Positions 35,281 to 46,900 of a DNA stretch of 64,000 bases are shown here, in pieces. The stretch is from assembly GCA_000310025.1 (NCBI GenBank), contig FN647684.1, positions 138,565 to 202,564 of the forward strand. The letters are read 5' to 3'. The notes beneath the pieces were generated by a model, which saw nothing but the letters and a program-made list of their open reading frames with translations, was not told the DNA's origin and searched no databases. The stretch comes from Ectocarpus siliculosus (lineage: Eukaryota; Sar; Phaeophyceae; Ectocarpales; Ectocarpaceae). A program made the translations under genes and the position numbers. How positions within the stretch are numbered: the stretch's first letter is position 1; each line of letters starts with the position of its first letter.

Positions 35281-35985
35281 TGCTTGCGTTGTGAAGTACC
35301 AAGATTGAACCAAGGGAGTGTGCCTCTTTCTCTCCGGCCCATGATAGATAGTGACTGCTAATCTCAGTTGATACCCCGCATAGCGTGAAGAGGGAGCGGA
35401 GGATCCCAGAATATCTGTCGTTGATTTCTATTGACTTGCGGACCCCTCGGGGCCAGTTTATTTGAGTGTACCTTTTTAGGGTAAGTTAACCTGTGACCAC
35501 GGGAATCGACCGCTTTTCTCGATGCTTTCGAAATTTGTCATTATTTTGCGTACCCCCTTTGCTCGCCAAGGGGGAGGGGAAAAGAGCGAAGACCAGGCAG
35601 GGCAACACACCACACACTACACGCCCCCGGTCTACTCCTTACGATCAGTATAAACATCAGCCACCCAACGGACAGAAACATATAAACTCTGTCTGCCCCC
35701 CCCCAGAAACGTCACGGCAGAAACAACCCTTGGCCACCACAAGCACACACACGTGCTCTCGCTCGCCCGCGGTAAACACGGCGAAGCGAGTATTATACTG
35801 AAAACAGGAATCAACACACTCGTCCACTTCCTGCTTTCTTATTGGCCAGCGGTTTATTTCTGCCGCTTCTCACAAAACGCAGATTTCCCTTACTTCGTCG
35901 GTCAATCTTTCGCGTCGAGTGTTGGATCAGTACGGACATACGAAGGTACTGGGTAGAGAGAGATCGGAATGGTTTTTAATGTGAA

Positions 35986-35986
35986 G

Positions 35987-36021
<35 letters not shown>

Positions 36022-36022
36022 A
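35986..36022. repeat. (CAA)n microsatellite
   Basis: An uninterrupted CAA trinucleotide array of about twelve units. Confidence 0.95.
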
Positions 36023-38095
36023 GCAAGTGTGAAATCCCCCGACCACTCAGCGATGCGTCTCAGGTGTTGATGAGCCGTTCATCCCTCAGCCGTCAGGTGA
36101 TCGGGTGAACAGGCGGTCTCTCCGAAGCAGTGGGTGGGGACCGTGAGGTATCAGGGGACAGAACAGTTCTCTTAGGAAGAGGCGACGGATCTCTGGAACA
36201 GAGGGGAACATAGATGGAAGCGACAGAGCGGGGCGTGCACAGACAGCACAACAACAACAACGCTCCAGCGCTGACGTAGAACCAGTCTGAAGCAGCGTGC
36301 TGGCAGCGCTGACGTAGCGTCAGGCAGCTGTCATGGCAGCTGGCGGTTGATGCGACTGACATGTTGAAGATGTCCAATGGACCGTGTATCTCGGAAGACA
36401 CCGCGAACCGCGAACAGAACTGCTGTACGGAGGAACAGCAGGTGGTTGGACATCATGATCCGTGAGTTTTTCTCTCGCTTCCGTTCCTGGCCTGGGTGGA
36501 AAAAGCGCTGCAGAAGTTCGTATGTACACAAAAGGGAAGAAGATGCTACACTCTTCTCTTATTCAAAATCGAAGGCAAAGCACCTCAAAGGGAGAGGAAT
36601 CCCTCTGTGTGACCACGGTTGTTGTGCTGCTGGAGCACGGATTCTTTTCTGAAGAAAACAAAAAAAAATCTTTGCTGTGATTGATCTGCATGCGTTTCCA
36701 ACGGACCTACAATGGAAATTTCGTAATTTCCGTTACACATAGCTCCAGAGCCAACTTGACGCAGCAGAGAGCTATGTATATAGACGAAACTTCGGCGCAA
36801 ACGCGCTCAGTCAGAGAGGCGCAAGCAACCACGCAACGGCGTAGCCTCACCAAAATGTGTGAATGTGCATGCATATGCTCATGTTTCTTGCGTGTTGGCG
36901 ATATTTTACTTTGACTGACGTTGCCGTCATGTGCCAAAACAGCTGCCAGGCCCCCAAGCCAGAAAGATACCAACCGCACAAACAAACTGTACGCTGACGC
37001 GCAATACCTAGAAAGAATCGATATGAACATCCACCGCAAAGAGAATGCCTACCCGCTTCTTGCAGCTGCCCCCCGCCCCTGCGTACAGTTTCAGAGGTTG
37101 TGCCCCAGCCGAACGAGCTAGCCCCCGGTATCTATCAGCAGGCACGACGGAGACCGAAGAGGTCCGTCGACCAGCATATCTATCTGTCTTTTTTCATCAT
37201 CATGGTGAGTGGTGTGTGACTGGATGTGCAGATCGTCGACAGCCTATCTATCGTCAGTCTCGAGCGTTTTGTTGTACCGTCCGCCAGGGATTGTTTTCGA
37301 CAGCGCCCACCTGATGATGGGAGGGCGAACGAAACATTATCACCGACGACGACATGACAGCAGTCGATCGAGCGAATCCGTGCCACGCTGTGTTCGGTGT
37401 TTGCCCGATGGGTAATGATGAGTGACAAGGGGCGCAGTTCCAACTCCGGTGTACTGCTGTTGTACTGCTGTAGCATGCATAGCACATACGCATACGCACA
37501 CAACAGAGTGCAGCAGCAGCAGCAACAACAGCAGCAGCTGGTAGTTGTTTCGGGGGTGTGTGTGAAGTTTCTTTCGCTGATTTTCTCACTTGCTCGCACG
37601 AAAGAAAGTGCTTTCAAGAAGTATTACAGCACCTTTTCTCTCTCTCTCTACTAATAACCGTTTGTACTACGGCATGTATGTTTGTTCTCCAAGCACCCGC
37701 AGTGTGTGCAGCAAGCCTCCTCTCTTCATCTTGCCCTGCCCATTTATTTGCAATCAATCGTCATGCTCCTTCAACTTGGTTCTTTTTCTTCTCTCTCGGT
37801 CGCTACTACCTGTCTGTCCACGACGCAATCGAAGTCGATGTCAATTTGCAACGTTGTGCTGTCGGGGGGGGAGTTCAGCAGCATAGTGTGTGTCCGGATT
37901 TTCCGTTGGCGCATCTACTGTATAGACTTCAGAGGTTTATCTTCTGCTGTACAAGGGGGGGGAGGTGAAGAATAATTAATTCTCCTCGAGTGTGCCCAAC
38001 TAAGCGTTTCAGAGAGTTCAATTGACGACTGCTGCTGCTCTCTGCTGTGTTTGTTCCTCCTCCTTTCGTCAAAACTGCCTCTCTGGTACTCGAAG
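36023..38095. other. Intergenic or unresolved 5' region of the PAS gene
   Basis: No exon could be supported, though the PAS-domain gene downstream should have 5' exons here or further left. Hydrophobic frames at about 37.5-37.97 kb come from T/C-rich sequence. Confidence 0.4.
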
Positions 38096-39410
38096 GCAAA
38101 CGTGTACGATGAGCAGGAGGAGGACGTCTTGGAGGTATACCGGGACATCGTGGAGAATGGCCCGGATTTATTCTCCTTACATGGCACGACCTTGGATGCT
38201 CCGTTCAGGTACATAGAGAAAAAGGTAGCAAACACGGCGTGCCTGTGGGTATCCGTGCGTGTGCATGCTGCCGATCGATTGGTTGAAGATCCATTCAATC
38301 AATTCGCCGGAAGACTCTGAAGAGCGATTGATTGCATCTGCGCGAGGAGGCCCTCTTTGGCCATTGGACGAGAGAGATTGCCAAATATTTGTGCCAAGAA
38401 AAGTAAGCACCAACATTGCTGTCAAGAACGTTCTTGTCGTACGTATCATCGGAGAAATTAGTACCCCCGGCCGAAAGGAGTGCATACCCGAAGGTCGATG
38501 TCCGATGGCAACACGTCGGCAAGCACCCAAACGGCCCCCCACCCCCGTGTCCCCTCCCCTCCGTGGCGGGATGCGACGTGATGGGCACGCTTCGCGCACT
38601 ACATATTAGATACAGCATTACAAACACTTTCATCCCCGGCGGAAAGGTGGTAGCACGAAGAAAGCGGAAGAAACGATACAGTAGGCGTGATTCGTTCCCA
38701 AAAAGCAGCCTGTGCATTCATGTCTGACTATTGAAACAGCTGGGTGGGTGAATATATATGCTGCATTATGATCGACAGGTTCGACAGGTTCGATCAGCAG
38801 CTCCCCGCGCATACACGTCAGGCTGTGGGCCTCCCGATCTCCCCCAAGAATTCTTATCCCTACCTCCAGGCGTCTGTTCTAGGAGAAGGAAACGGCCATG
38901 ATGCCTCTCAAAAGGAAATTTGTGTATGCATCTCATGCTCGGAAGTCTTTTACAAGCATTGCATAACTCCATTCCCCGGCCCTCTCCCGCACAAACTCAC
39001 TCGTGAATCGTATATTGTGCATACCTCGGCCCGCACGCAGCTTCGTCAGCAAGAGCTTGAACCTCAAGTTTCAGCTCCCCTCCGAATATCTCCTCGGAAA
39101 GCCCCTCAAAACCGTCGTCGACCCGGATGACTGGGGAGTGCTGACGACGGCACTGCTTGCAGTGTTGGGCCCTAACCCAACCAGCGGTGGTAAAAGTGGC
39201 AACAGCCGTGACGGTGGTGGTGGCGGTGGCATTGAGGGGGGAGGCGTTGGGGGTGCGGGGGCGGAGGCGGCGGCACCTGCCGCGGCGGTGGCTGTGGGGA
39301 GCGGCACAGTTGTGGAACTGAACGTGATGTGCGGAGGCGCGTCATGCCTGGCAAGCATGTCGATTGCGCTCGGCTGCAGGGGGCTGATCGTCGTCACGCG
39401 CATGCAGTGA
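38096..39410 (+). CDS. PAS-domain protein (5' partial)
   Basis: Two exons, 38096-38208 and 39041-39410, join in phase (split AG/C codon) and give 160 residues to the stop. The first reads VYDEQEEDVLEVYRDIVENG and then PDLFSLHGTTLDAPF. It continues as SFVSKSLNLKFQLPSEYLLG, KPLKTVVDPDDWGVLTTALL and, at the end, GCRGLIVVTRM. This follows the PAS_3-type fold: helix, ENGPDL strand, FxFVSKS, SEYLLGKPL, the VDPDD motif, a long helix, and a final G-x-IVVTR strand. PAS domains sense ligands, light or redox state, or mediate pairing. A Gly/Ala-rich insert (about 39180-39300) separates the DDW helix from the last strands. Upstream exons are unidentified, so any partner domain (kinase, bZIP, other) is unknown. 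The acceptor at 38095 is a weak one. Confidence 0.6.
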
Positions 39411-40611
39411 TTTGTGTTGAGGTCTCATCGGTAAGTCTTCGACGAGTAGGGAGACCTGCGTACCTTCCTCTCAGGATTCTCAGCGCGATTAGTCTGTCCT
39501 CCTGGGGATTTACGCCAAGTAAGATGATTGTTGTTTCTGTGTCGTGTATGCAAAGTAATGTGTTTGATAATTTCCGAGTCGAGCTTTGCTGATGGTCACT
39601 TGCCAAATAATAATAATGTATTCAGCGTTGGGTTGCCTTTCTTTTAGTTGTGTGTCAACCACGTCCTTCTTATGTACTTACTCGTCCACTTGACGGCAGT
39701 CTAGATCGTACTCGGAAAATGAGTTTATACCAGAGTTTGAAGAAAGAGAGTTAACCACCGGTGTTAAATGACATTCGGGTTTCGGAGTTTTCGATTCGGG
39801 GGGCGGAGGGTACGGGAGTGGGGTATACTTAGATGTAGGCAACCTTTGCAGTGCAATATCGCCGTGTGTGTGTGGATAGAGAAGAGTCGGGATTGGGGTG
39901 GTGCCGGTCCAGGGGGATGACTTATTTTTTCGTAAGAGAGGAGGAGAGAGGAGGGTGGCGAGACGATCTCGACGAAACAGTTTGAACGGAGTAGCATATA
40001 GTACACACGAGATACTGCTGTCTACTCCGTAGAATGTATACAGACTGATGAAGCCCGCGTGTAGGGCGTGATATCCTTGCTCAAGGTTGTCATCGGTTAG
40101 CTCTAGAAATCGTGTTGTGGTGTGCGTAGCGTGGATGCTGTGGGAGGGGGGCGTATGGCAGTCGTATTTTCCTCGCGATCCGTTCCTCGCATAAAGCAAA
40201 GGATAATTGCTCGCCAAGTTAACGGGTCCAGGGGACAGGAAAACGTTGCCGAAATGCTGTGGTCGGGTAAGAATAGTCGCGTGTGGACAGACGGGAATAC
40301 CTTTGTGCCTGGCATCTTCATGTGTGGTGGTATGTAGCGCACGAACGTCGAATAATAGTCTATTCATAGATACTTCGAAGCGTGACAAGCTCACCCGCGT
40401 CCATAAGGACGCGTTCACGCGCTCGTACCGGTGGCGGGCGCCATCTGCTACCATTCCGAGACAATCTACTTGGCTGGGTTGCACAGGTTTTTCTTTTCCC
40501 TAATTTTGGGAAAGTCGTTCAGAGATGAGATGTCCGTTTCGGAAACAAGAAGGGGCATCAGGCCTTGGCCAGAATTGTTTCGGGTGAACGGGGGGGGGGG
40601 GGGGGGGGGGG
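39411..40611. other. Intergenic, nothing recognised
   Basis: Short frames only. It ends in a G run of about 20 bases that abuts the assembly gap. Confidence 0.5.
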
Positions 40612-40711
40612 NNNNNNNNNNNNNNNNNNNNNNNNNNNNNNNNNNNNNNNNNNNNNNNNNNNNNNNNNNNNNNNNNNNNNNNNNNNNNNNNNNNNNNNNN
40701 NNNNNNNNNNN
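40612..40711. other. Assembly gap (100 N) next to poly-G
   Basis: A fixed-size N run preceded by a G homopolymer. It truncates the 3' end of the reverse-transcriptase frame. Confidence 0.98.
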
Positions 40712-42192
40712 CTCTAGCTTAGGTACAATCACATTCAAGAGAATACACCTCTTAATCCTAGTGTCTAGGTGTGGGTCCGTAAGGATCTCGTCCATCTTGC
40801 CTATCTGAGCTTTACTCTTCCCAATCAACTTCGCTATGTGTGCGTCCCATGAGCACTCCTTCGAAATCTCTACTCCCAGGTACGTATACTTGTCTACTAC
40901 CGGTAGTTCTTCCTCCCCCCATTTCCATTTGAATTGTACGGGATTTTTCTTATCTTCGTTACAGACTACTACTGCGCATTTTCCTACGTTCGCCGACAGT
41001 CTCCATTTTCGGGTGTATCCTACCGCCGCATCTATTTGTTCTTGCAACCCTTCTGGTGTTTCGGATACCCCCACGAAATCATCTGCAAACATCAGTCCGG
41101 ACACACTCTTTCCCTCTACTTGGACTCCCTGTCTTACTGCTTCAACCGCCCTTATCAAATCGTTGATGTAAATATTAAAAAGAGTGGGTGACATCGTACA
41201 GCCCTGTGCGACTCCTTGGAGTATATCCACGTACTTCGAAATTTCCCCATCCAACATCACCGCACTTCTTGTGCATTCTGCCATCTTTTTCAACATCCTC
41301 CACATTTTCCCCCGGATGCCGATGTCCCACATCTTTTTCCACAATCCATTGCGCCATACGGTGTCGTAGGCTTTTTGTATATCGAGGAAGAAACAGTATG
41401 TCGTACGCCCGGCGTCTTTCCTACCTTGGATGATTTTACTCAACGTATATACATGGTCTACACAACTACGATCTGGTCTAGATCCAGCTTGTCCTTCGCT
41501 GATCTTTTGTTTCCCCTCCAACATGTCTCCCATTCTATTGTCTATCATCTTGCCAAACAGTTTCCCCACTGTGCTCAACAGGGTTATCCCTCTATAATTC
41601 CCCGGGTCAGCTTTATCCCCCTTTTTGAACAGTTCACGACTACTCCTTCTCTCCATCTCTTCGGCGCGTACTCGTGTTTCCATGTCCAGTTGAATATCCG
41701 GACCAACATGTTAATCATCCCCTCCCCCCCCTGTTTCAAAAGCTCGTTCACAATTCCATCAGCCCCTGCCGCTTTTCTATTCTTGAGTTTCGCTACGCAG
41801 TCCTCTACCTCTTCTCGTGTGAACTCTCCCTGCAACCCGTCTACATCACTACGTTCCCTCTGAGATCTTTCAACGTTTTCCTCTGCCCACGAGTTGATTT
41901 CCTTCTCAAACTCCGAGTCGAAGTTGTCGTTGGTGGTGGGTGTCCCAAGTTTGCGGTAGTGCTCTACTAGTACTTCCCTCTTTCCTTTAGAACTGCTTAC
42001 CATCTTACCCTCGGCAGATCTTAGTGTCGTTATTTCCGTGTCTCCCCCTCTTTTGTTGCCCACTATCCCTTGAATTCCTACCCACATTTGCTTCATCCCT
42101 CCCTCAAAATCTTCGTTAGTCTTTGAACGGGGGGGGGGGAGGAAGGTGATAATGAACGATTGTGGTTTATACTTGATAATATCCTCCTCCAC
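40712..42192 (-). mobile_element. Non-LTR (LINE) retrotransposon reverse-transcriptase fragment, frameshifted
   Basis: Two overlapping minus-strand frames together encode most of a LINE-type reverse transcriptase. The upstream frame (42192 to about 41640) has FTREEVEDCVAKLKNRKAAG, ADGIVNELLK and APKRWREGVVV. The downstream frame (about 41650 to 40712) has KKGDKADPGNYRGITLLS, the motif FFLDIQKAYDTVW, GVAQGCTMSPTLFNIYINDL, the catalytic box LMFADDFVG and YTYLGVEIS. The switch of frame near 41640 breaks the gene, so the copy is inactive or has a sequencing error. The 3' end is lost in the gap, and no endonuclease domain is visible upstream, so it may be 5' truncated. A poly-G tract lies near 42130 inside the upstream frame. 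Confidence 0.9.
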
Positions 42193-43990
42193 GCTCTGTG
42201 GAAATGGTGTTACAAAAAGGGGTCACGCATCTCCGCAACTTCGGTCGAGGACGATTGTTCCCTCTTTCGTACATTGTTGGCGTTCACGACGAGATGGTTC
42301 ATTTCGGTGGAACAAAACCCCGGTTCGAATCCCCGCCACCCACCAACAGTTGGCACCAAAAAGCAGATTTTGGAGCTCGTGTATTGTAACTACCTTGTGT
42401 CGTGGCGGACGTGGTGCGCCAGTTAAAAAACACGCTCAGAAGATTGTTAAGAAGTGAATCCATTCGCCGCCAGCCGGCCGGGTTCCGGTTACCCCCTAGA
42501 AGCCTTCTTCCTGTCCTCTTTTTATTTTTTGTCTTCACTTCAAATCAGCGCTCACAGCACTTGCGCCGTTCACTCCAACCCGTGGTCAAACAGACGGGTT
42601 CCTCTCCCTGAGGGGCCCTACCCACACCTCCTGCGGTACTTTGCCGTTCTAGTGAACAATAAAAACAAGGCTCATGACGGGGGGCGGTAACGTGGAGATA
42701 ACCGTTGAAGAGGTTGGCATCTCTCTAACGTCTGTCCAAGACGATTCCCTCTTTCCGCAGCTCGGGCAGGGTATAAAAGGTGTTTGGAGTTTTGTTTTTT
42801 ACACGAGGGAAAACGTATCGGTAAAACTACACAGCCAAGCCGAAAAACAACCTTGGCACACAAGAGGCGGGTACAAGCACGCAGAAACCCACTAATACAG
42901 CTTCCGCCCCTGTTTCCAATCTACAAGTGTAAGCGGAACAACGCGCCTATTACCCAACCCCGAAGACCAAAAGACACCCCATATATTGAGTATTCGTGGG
43001 GTCAGTGCTCACCCTCACCCCCCCTCCCCCCCCGCACTGTACTTATGGCACGAAATTTCCCTACACAACACCCTACACGCTACTGGACTGGTCTTTCCAA
43101 CCAGGGGAGGGCGAACCCCATCACGCCCTCGCCCTTGAGCGCAGAAACGGGACTCCGTGACATCAGAAGTGGGGCACCCCCAACAAACTCTGCGGCACCT
43201 CTCTCTCTGGGTCACCTGCGGCTCTGTAGAGTGAGGACTTGCCCTAACGTCTGTTGTACGCGAGAACACCGTGCTGAACTTAGTTCGAAAGCTCGTTCGC
43301 ACCACACACCAGCAGGCGAATCGCAAACAACACCAAGAAGGGTGGTACGTTGGAGAAACCAGGTTGAAAAAAACAGTCCGCGGGGATCGGAAACTTGTCC
43401 GATGCGAAATGCAAAGCAATCGAAGCTTGGAAACCAAAAAAAGCCGGGGTGCTACGCAAACCAGCGATGCTGTAACGTGAAGCTCTTGTCAAATACACCT
43501 CCACCCAAAAACAAGCGCTTATGTCGACCTCGAACACAAAGCGCTGTAGGAGTCCATCCCGAAGATGTGCAGAGCATCTTGTGGGGAAAGCGGTAGCGAT
43601 GTGTGCGGTTCACGGCCCACGGCGCAGGCACACATATTTTCGAGCGGCCGTGTGAGAACAGCGCCTCCTCTACCTCAACCGGACGGTCTCAGCCCCGCCC
43701 ATTCATCCGTCTTAACCTGGAGAAGCTCAAACCGTCCTTGGTCAAAACGAACAACGTGCGACGTACTGTGGCGAAACCCTTGTTCGCTCAATGCATACAA
43801 AACAAACATCGCCATCGCTGCAGGACTCAAAGAGCGTTGCCCCCGGTGTGGCATACGGCAAAGTCAACACGAGTGGCCCGCACGTCTCGCCGTGTCCAAC
43901 GCGCCCGCTGGAAACGAACCAGATTCCTAACCTCCTCGATCCCGTCCGGGTCGATAAAACGTACAGTCGCCGAACTTCGGAGGCGGAGGG
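42193..43990. other. Intergenic, with dispersed repeat motifs
   Basis: No gene recognised. It contains one copy of the 40-nt motif shared with 26.0-26.2 kb (at about 42716-42760) and a B-box-like GGTTCGAATCC at about 42313. Frames across it are proline-rich and chance-like. The right part is presumably the 3' UTR of the RecN gene. Confidence 0.45.
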
Positions 43991-46900
43991 CTACGAGCCC
44001 TGCCGACGGCTGTACCGCAACATCTCTCGCGCGAGCTCCGCTGCTGCCCCTCCCCCCATATCCCCGGCCGCCATTCGAGCCAGCTCCTCCTCTCTTTCTC
44101 GCCCGTTGACCTCGCGTATCGAGACGCTCACCCCGACCCGACCCTTCCCTTGCCGTCGAGACCGCCGTGCCGAGGAAGACAACGGCTCGTCCGCACCGTC
44201 TGCCGCGGGCGGCGATGACGGCCTTGTTGGTGGTGGTGGTGGTGATGATGGCGGGGCCGCGTCGACTGTATCGCACGCCCCGCCGCCTCCGCTGCCGCTG
44301 CTACTGCTGATGCTGCTGATGCCGTCGTTGCCGGCAGATGCCATCACCGCCGTTGCGTCGGTTAAGGCCTTGTCGACGACCAAGTGCTGGTCCGCCAGTG
44401 CTGCAACGGACGCCGTGTGGGTCACGACTACCACCTGGGTGTCCATCCATTATTGTCGTTGCGAGCGCAGGGGGAAGTCGTCATGACCCACAGCGTTAGA
44501 CAAAACAGGGCACACAGCAGCAGCAGGCTGTAGCGCATGCATATGTTCTTTCAGTCTTCCCACCCGAACAAACCGCAGCACTGCTCTATACCAGCTGCCC
44601 GCATTAGAAAAAACGAGAAACGCGCAGCAGCTCACTCTCTCTCACCTGTGAGTCTCGGCCCTGGTTGGCCAGCAGCCTCCCTACGGCCACCGCCGTCCTC
44701 CCGCCGACATGAGCATCGATCTCATCGTACAGCACCGCGCACGGCGGCACGCGAACAACACCACTACTACCACCAGCCGCCGTTCCAGCAGCCTCGCCGT
44801 CAGCATCAACGTCTTCTGCCGTACCGCCCTCTTCGCCTACGACCCCGCCACGGCGGTCCCCGACTTCGGCCGTCGACCTCGCTTGGGGCGGCGGCAGCCG
44901 GGTTTCGAGGAGAAGCAGGAGGCGGGACTTCTCGCCGCTCGAGGCGACCGCATCCACGGTGCCCCTCGTCTGCCCCTCGTTAGCTTCCATCAGGAACTGA
45001 ACGCGGTCGGCTCCGGAAGGGCCTAGGGTCTTGGACTCTTCTACGAAGACCTACCATGCCAAACCCGTCGGTCGGTACGGGTTCGGGGGGGCGCAGCGGC
45101 GGGAAATGGGGGGGGGTGTACTAACGTAAACGCATGTGGTAATCATTAGATCATTGACCTTGTATCCCTACAATGTCGGGACTGAGCGATATTCCGCGTT
45201 TTCGCAGGAGGGGGGGGGGGAGATGACAGTATTACGGCAACGTTTTTCATCAAGTTGGACGGCTCACAAATGCTCGCTTTGCACTATTCGCAAACTAAGT
45301 GGGAGAGCACGGGCATACTATGTGAAGTCATAGAGGTGACGATTTTTTCAGGCCTCATCTCTGCCATCACCACCTTCGACAGAATCGTCGAGTCCATCCA
45401 TACCTCGACGCCGCAAAGACTCGGGTCAACCCAAACAATACGCACTTTGAACGTGGCGCCCTCCAAGCCGACGTCTGCCATCATTGGATTAACCAGCTGC
45501 TCCACCTCCAAAGCCGCTCTGGGACAACCGCGAATCAGATCAAGAGCAGCAAATCACGGTTCAGAGAGGGTAGAAGGTAGACAAGCAGCCCGGAACTGGC
45601 TACTAGCATGTGTGAGGGGGCAACATGCACCTCGTACGTACCATGGAAATAATACATAAGCCGTAATCGTGGCCCCAACACGGTGGCTAGAACATCCCAG
45701 GGGGCGAGATGCGCCCTTTGTATAAGTAACTGCTGTATACCGTGATCGTGGCCCCCAAACCCTTGTGTGATGATAGTGTACATATCTATCCCTCCGGCGA
45801 CCGCTCGCCCTTTGGTGCATCAAGAATGAATGTCAACGGTGGGCGAAAAAGTGCCGAGACCAGCCACACACGATCCCTGACGACGGAAAGAAAGAAAAAA
45901 ATCACTATCGGTGCCAAAGCCTCGAGATTTGGCCAACAAAAACATGCGCTCAGTCTTAAGACCATGTCGCTACATGTGAAGCCATGACAACAAAAATTTG
46001 GTTATGCAAACCAAGTCCTCAGACCATTTCGCTTCAACACCACGGCAACTGGTTTGACTTGCGAGACGCACCTTCGCCGCACCGCCGACAGCTCTCCGGT
46101 CGCCTCCTCCGCCGCGGCCCTCCACCGCTCTTCCTTCTCGCGGGCCAGCGGCAGTGCTTCCGCCGCAACCACCAGCTCGTCCAGCTCCACCCTCAGCTGC
46201 GCCTGCATGGACCCCAGCCGCTCCGGGGGGACTCCGTGCTTCCGAGCCAGATCCTGAGACGGGACACAACAACAAAAGAACACACCTAGCTCAAAAGAAC
46301 GAACCGATTATGGTGCGGATGATGCACCGACAGGTGCATCGGGGTGGCACGAGAAAAAAAAACAAGAGGGTTCATTTGAAGACGCGGAACGCCTTCGATC
46401 TGAACGATGACGCGGCGCCGCGCGCGCGTCCACAAAGGCCATGAGACAAAAAAGGATGTTTGACGAGACGATCCTGATGTGACAGAAAAGCAAAACCACG
46501 GTCGAATTTCGGGCTAGGCGCTACAAGGCCGTGACAAAAGGATATTTGGAACCGCATTCCTGACATGACCCCAACAAAACCACGGTCAAGTTTCGCACCA
46601 AACTTGGGGCACGACCGGTGGTTCTGTTTCGGCCTACGATAGCGAGAGGAGAGGGGAAAACCGCAAAGCTACTGCTAGTTAACGATACGGTAACCACCGG
46701 AATAGTGTCATGCCGCAGCGGGTAGGTGCCGTAAATCAACACAATAGAAGGTTACGCGTGTCATGGTCCAAGTGGCAAAATCGATAAGCAGTCATGCACC
46801 ACGCCACCTTCTCCCTCAGACGTGTGCTTATGCGAACAACGCCTTTAAGCCCGTCACGCGACCAAATTCCCTCCCCCTTTCCCCTTGCCCCCAGCTCGAT

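Noticed and set aside
35000-35361. Hydrophobic Phe/Ser-rich frames resembling membrane proteins
   Set aside because: They are translations of a T/C-rich tract in all three frames, with no family resemblance.
37254-37654. Frames with poly-Ala/poly-Gln/poly-Cys near 37.5 kb
   Set aside because: Translations of a CAG/CAA trinucleotide stretch in different frames.
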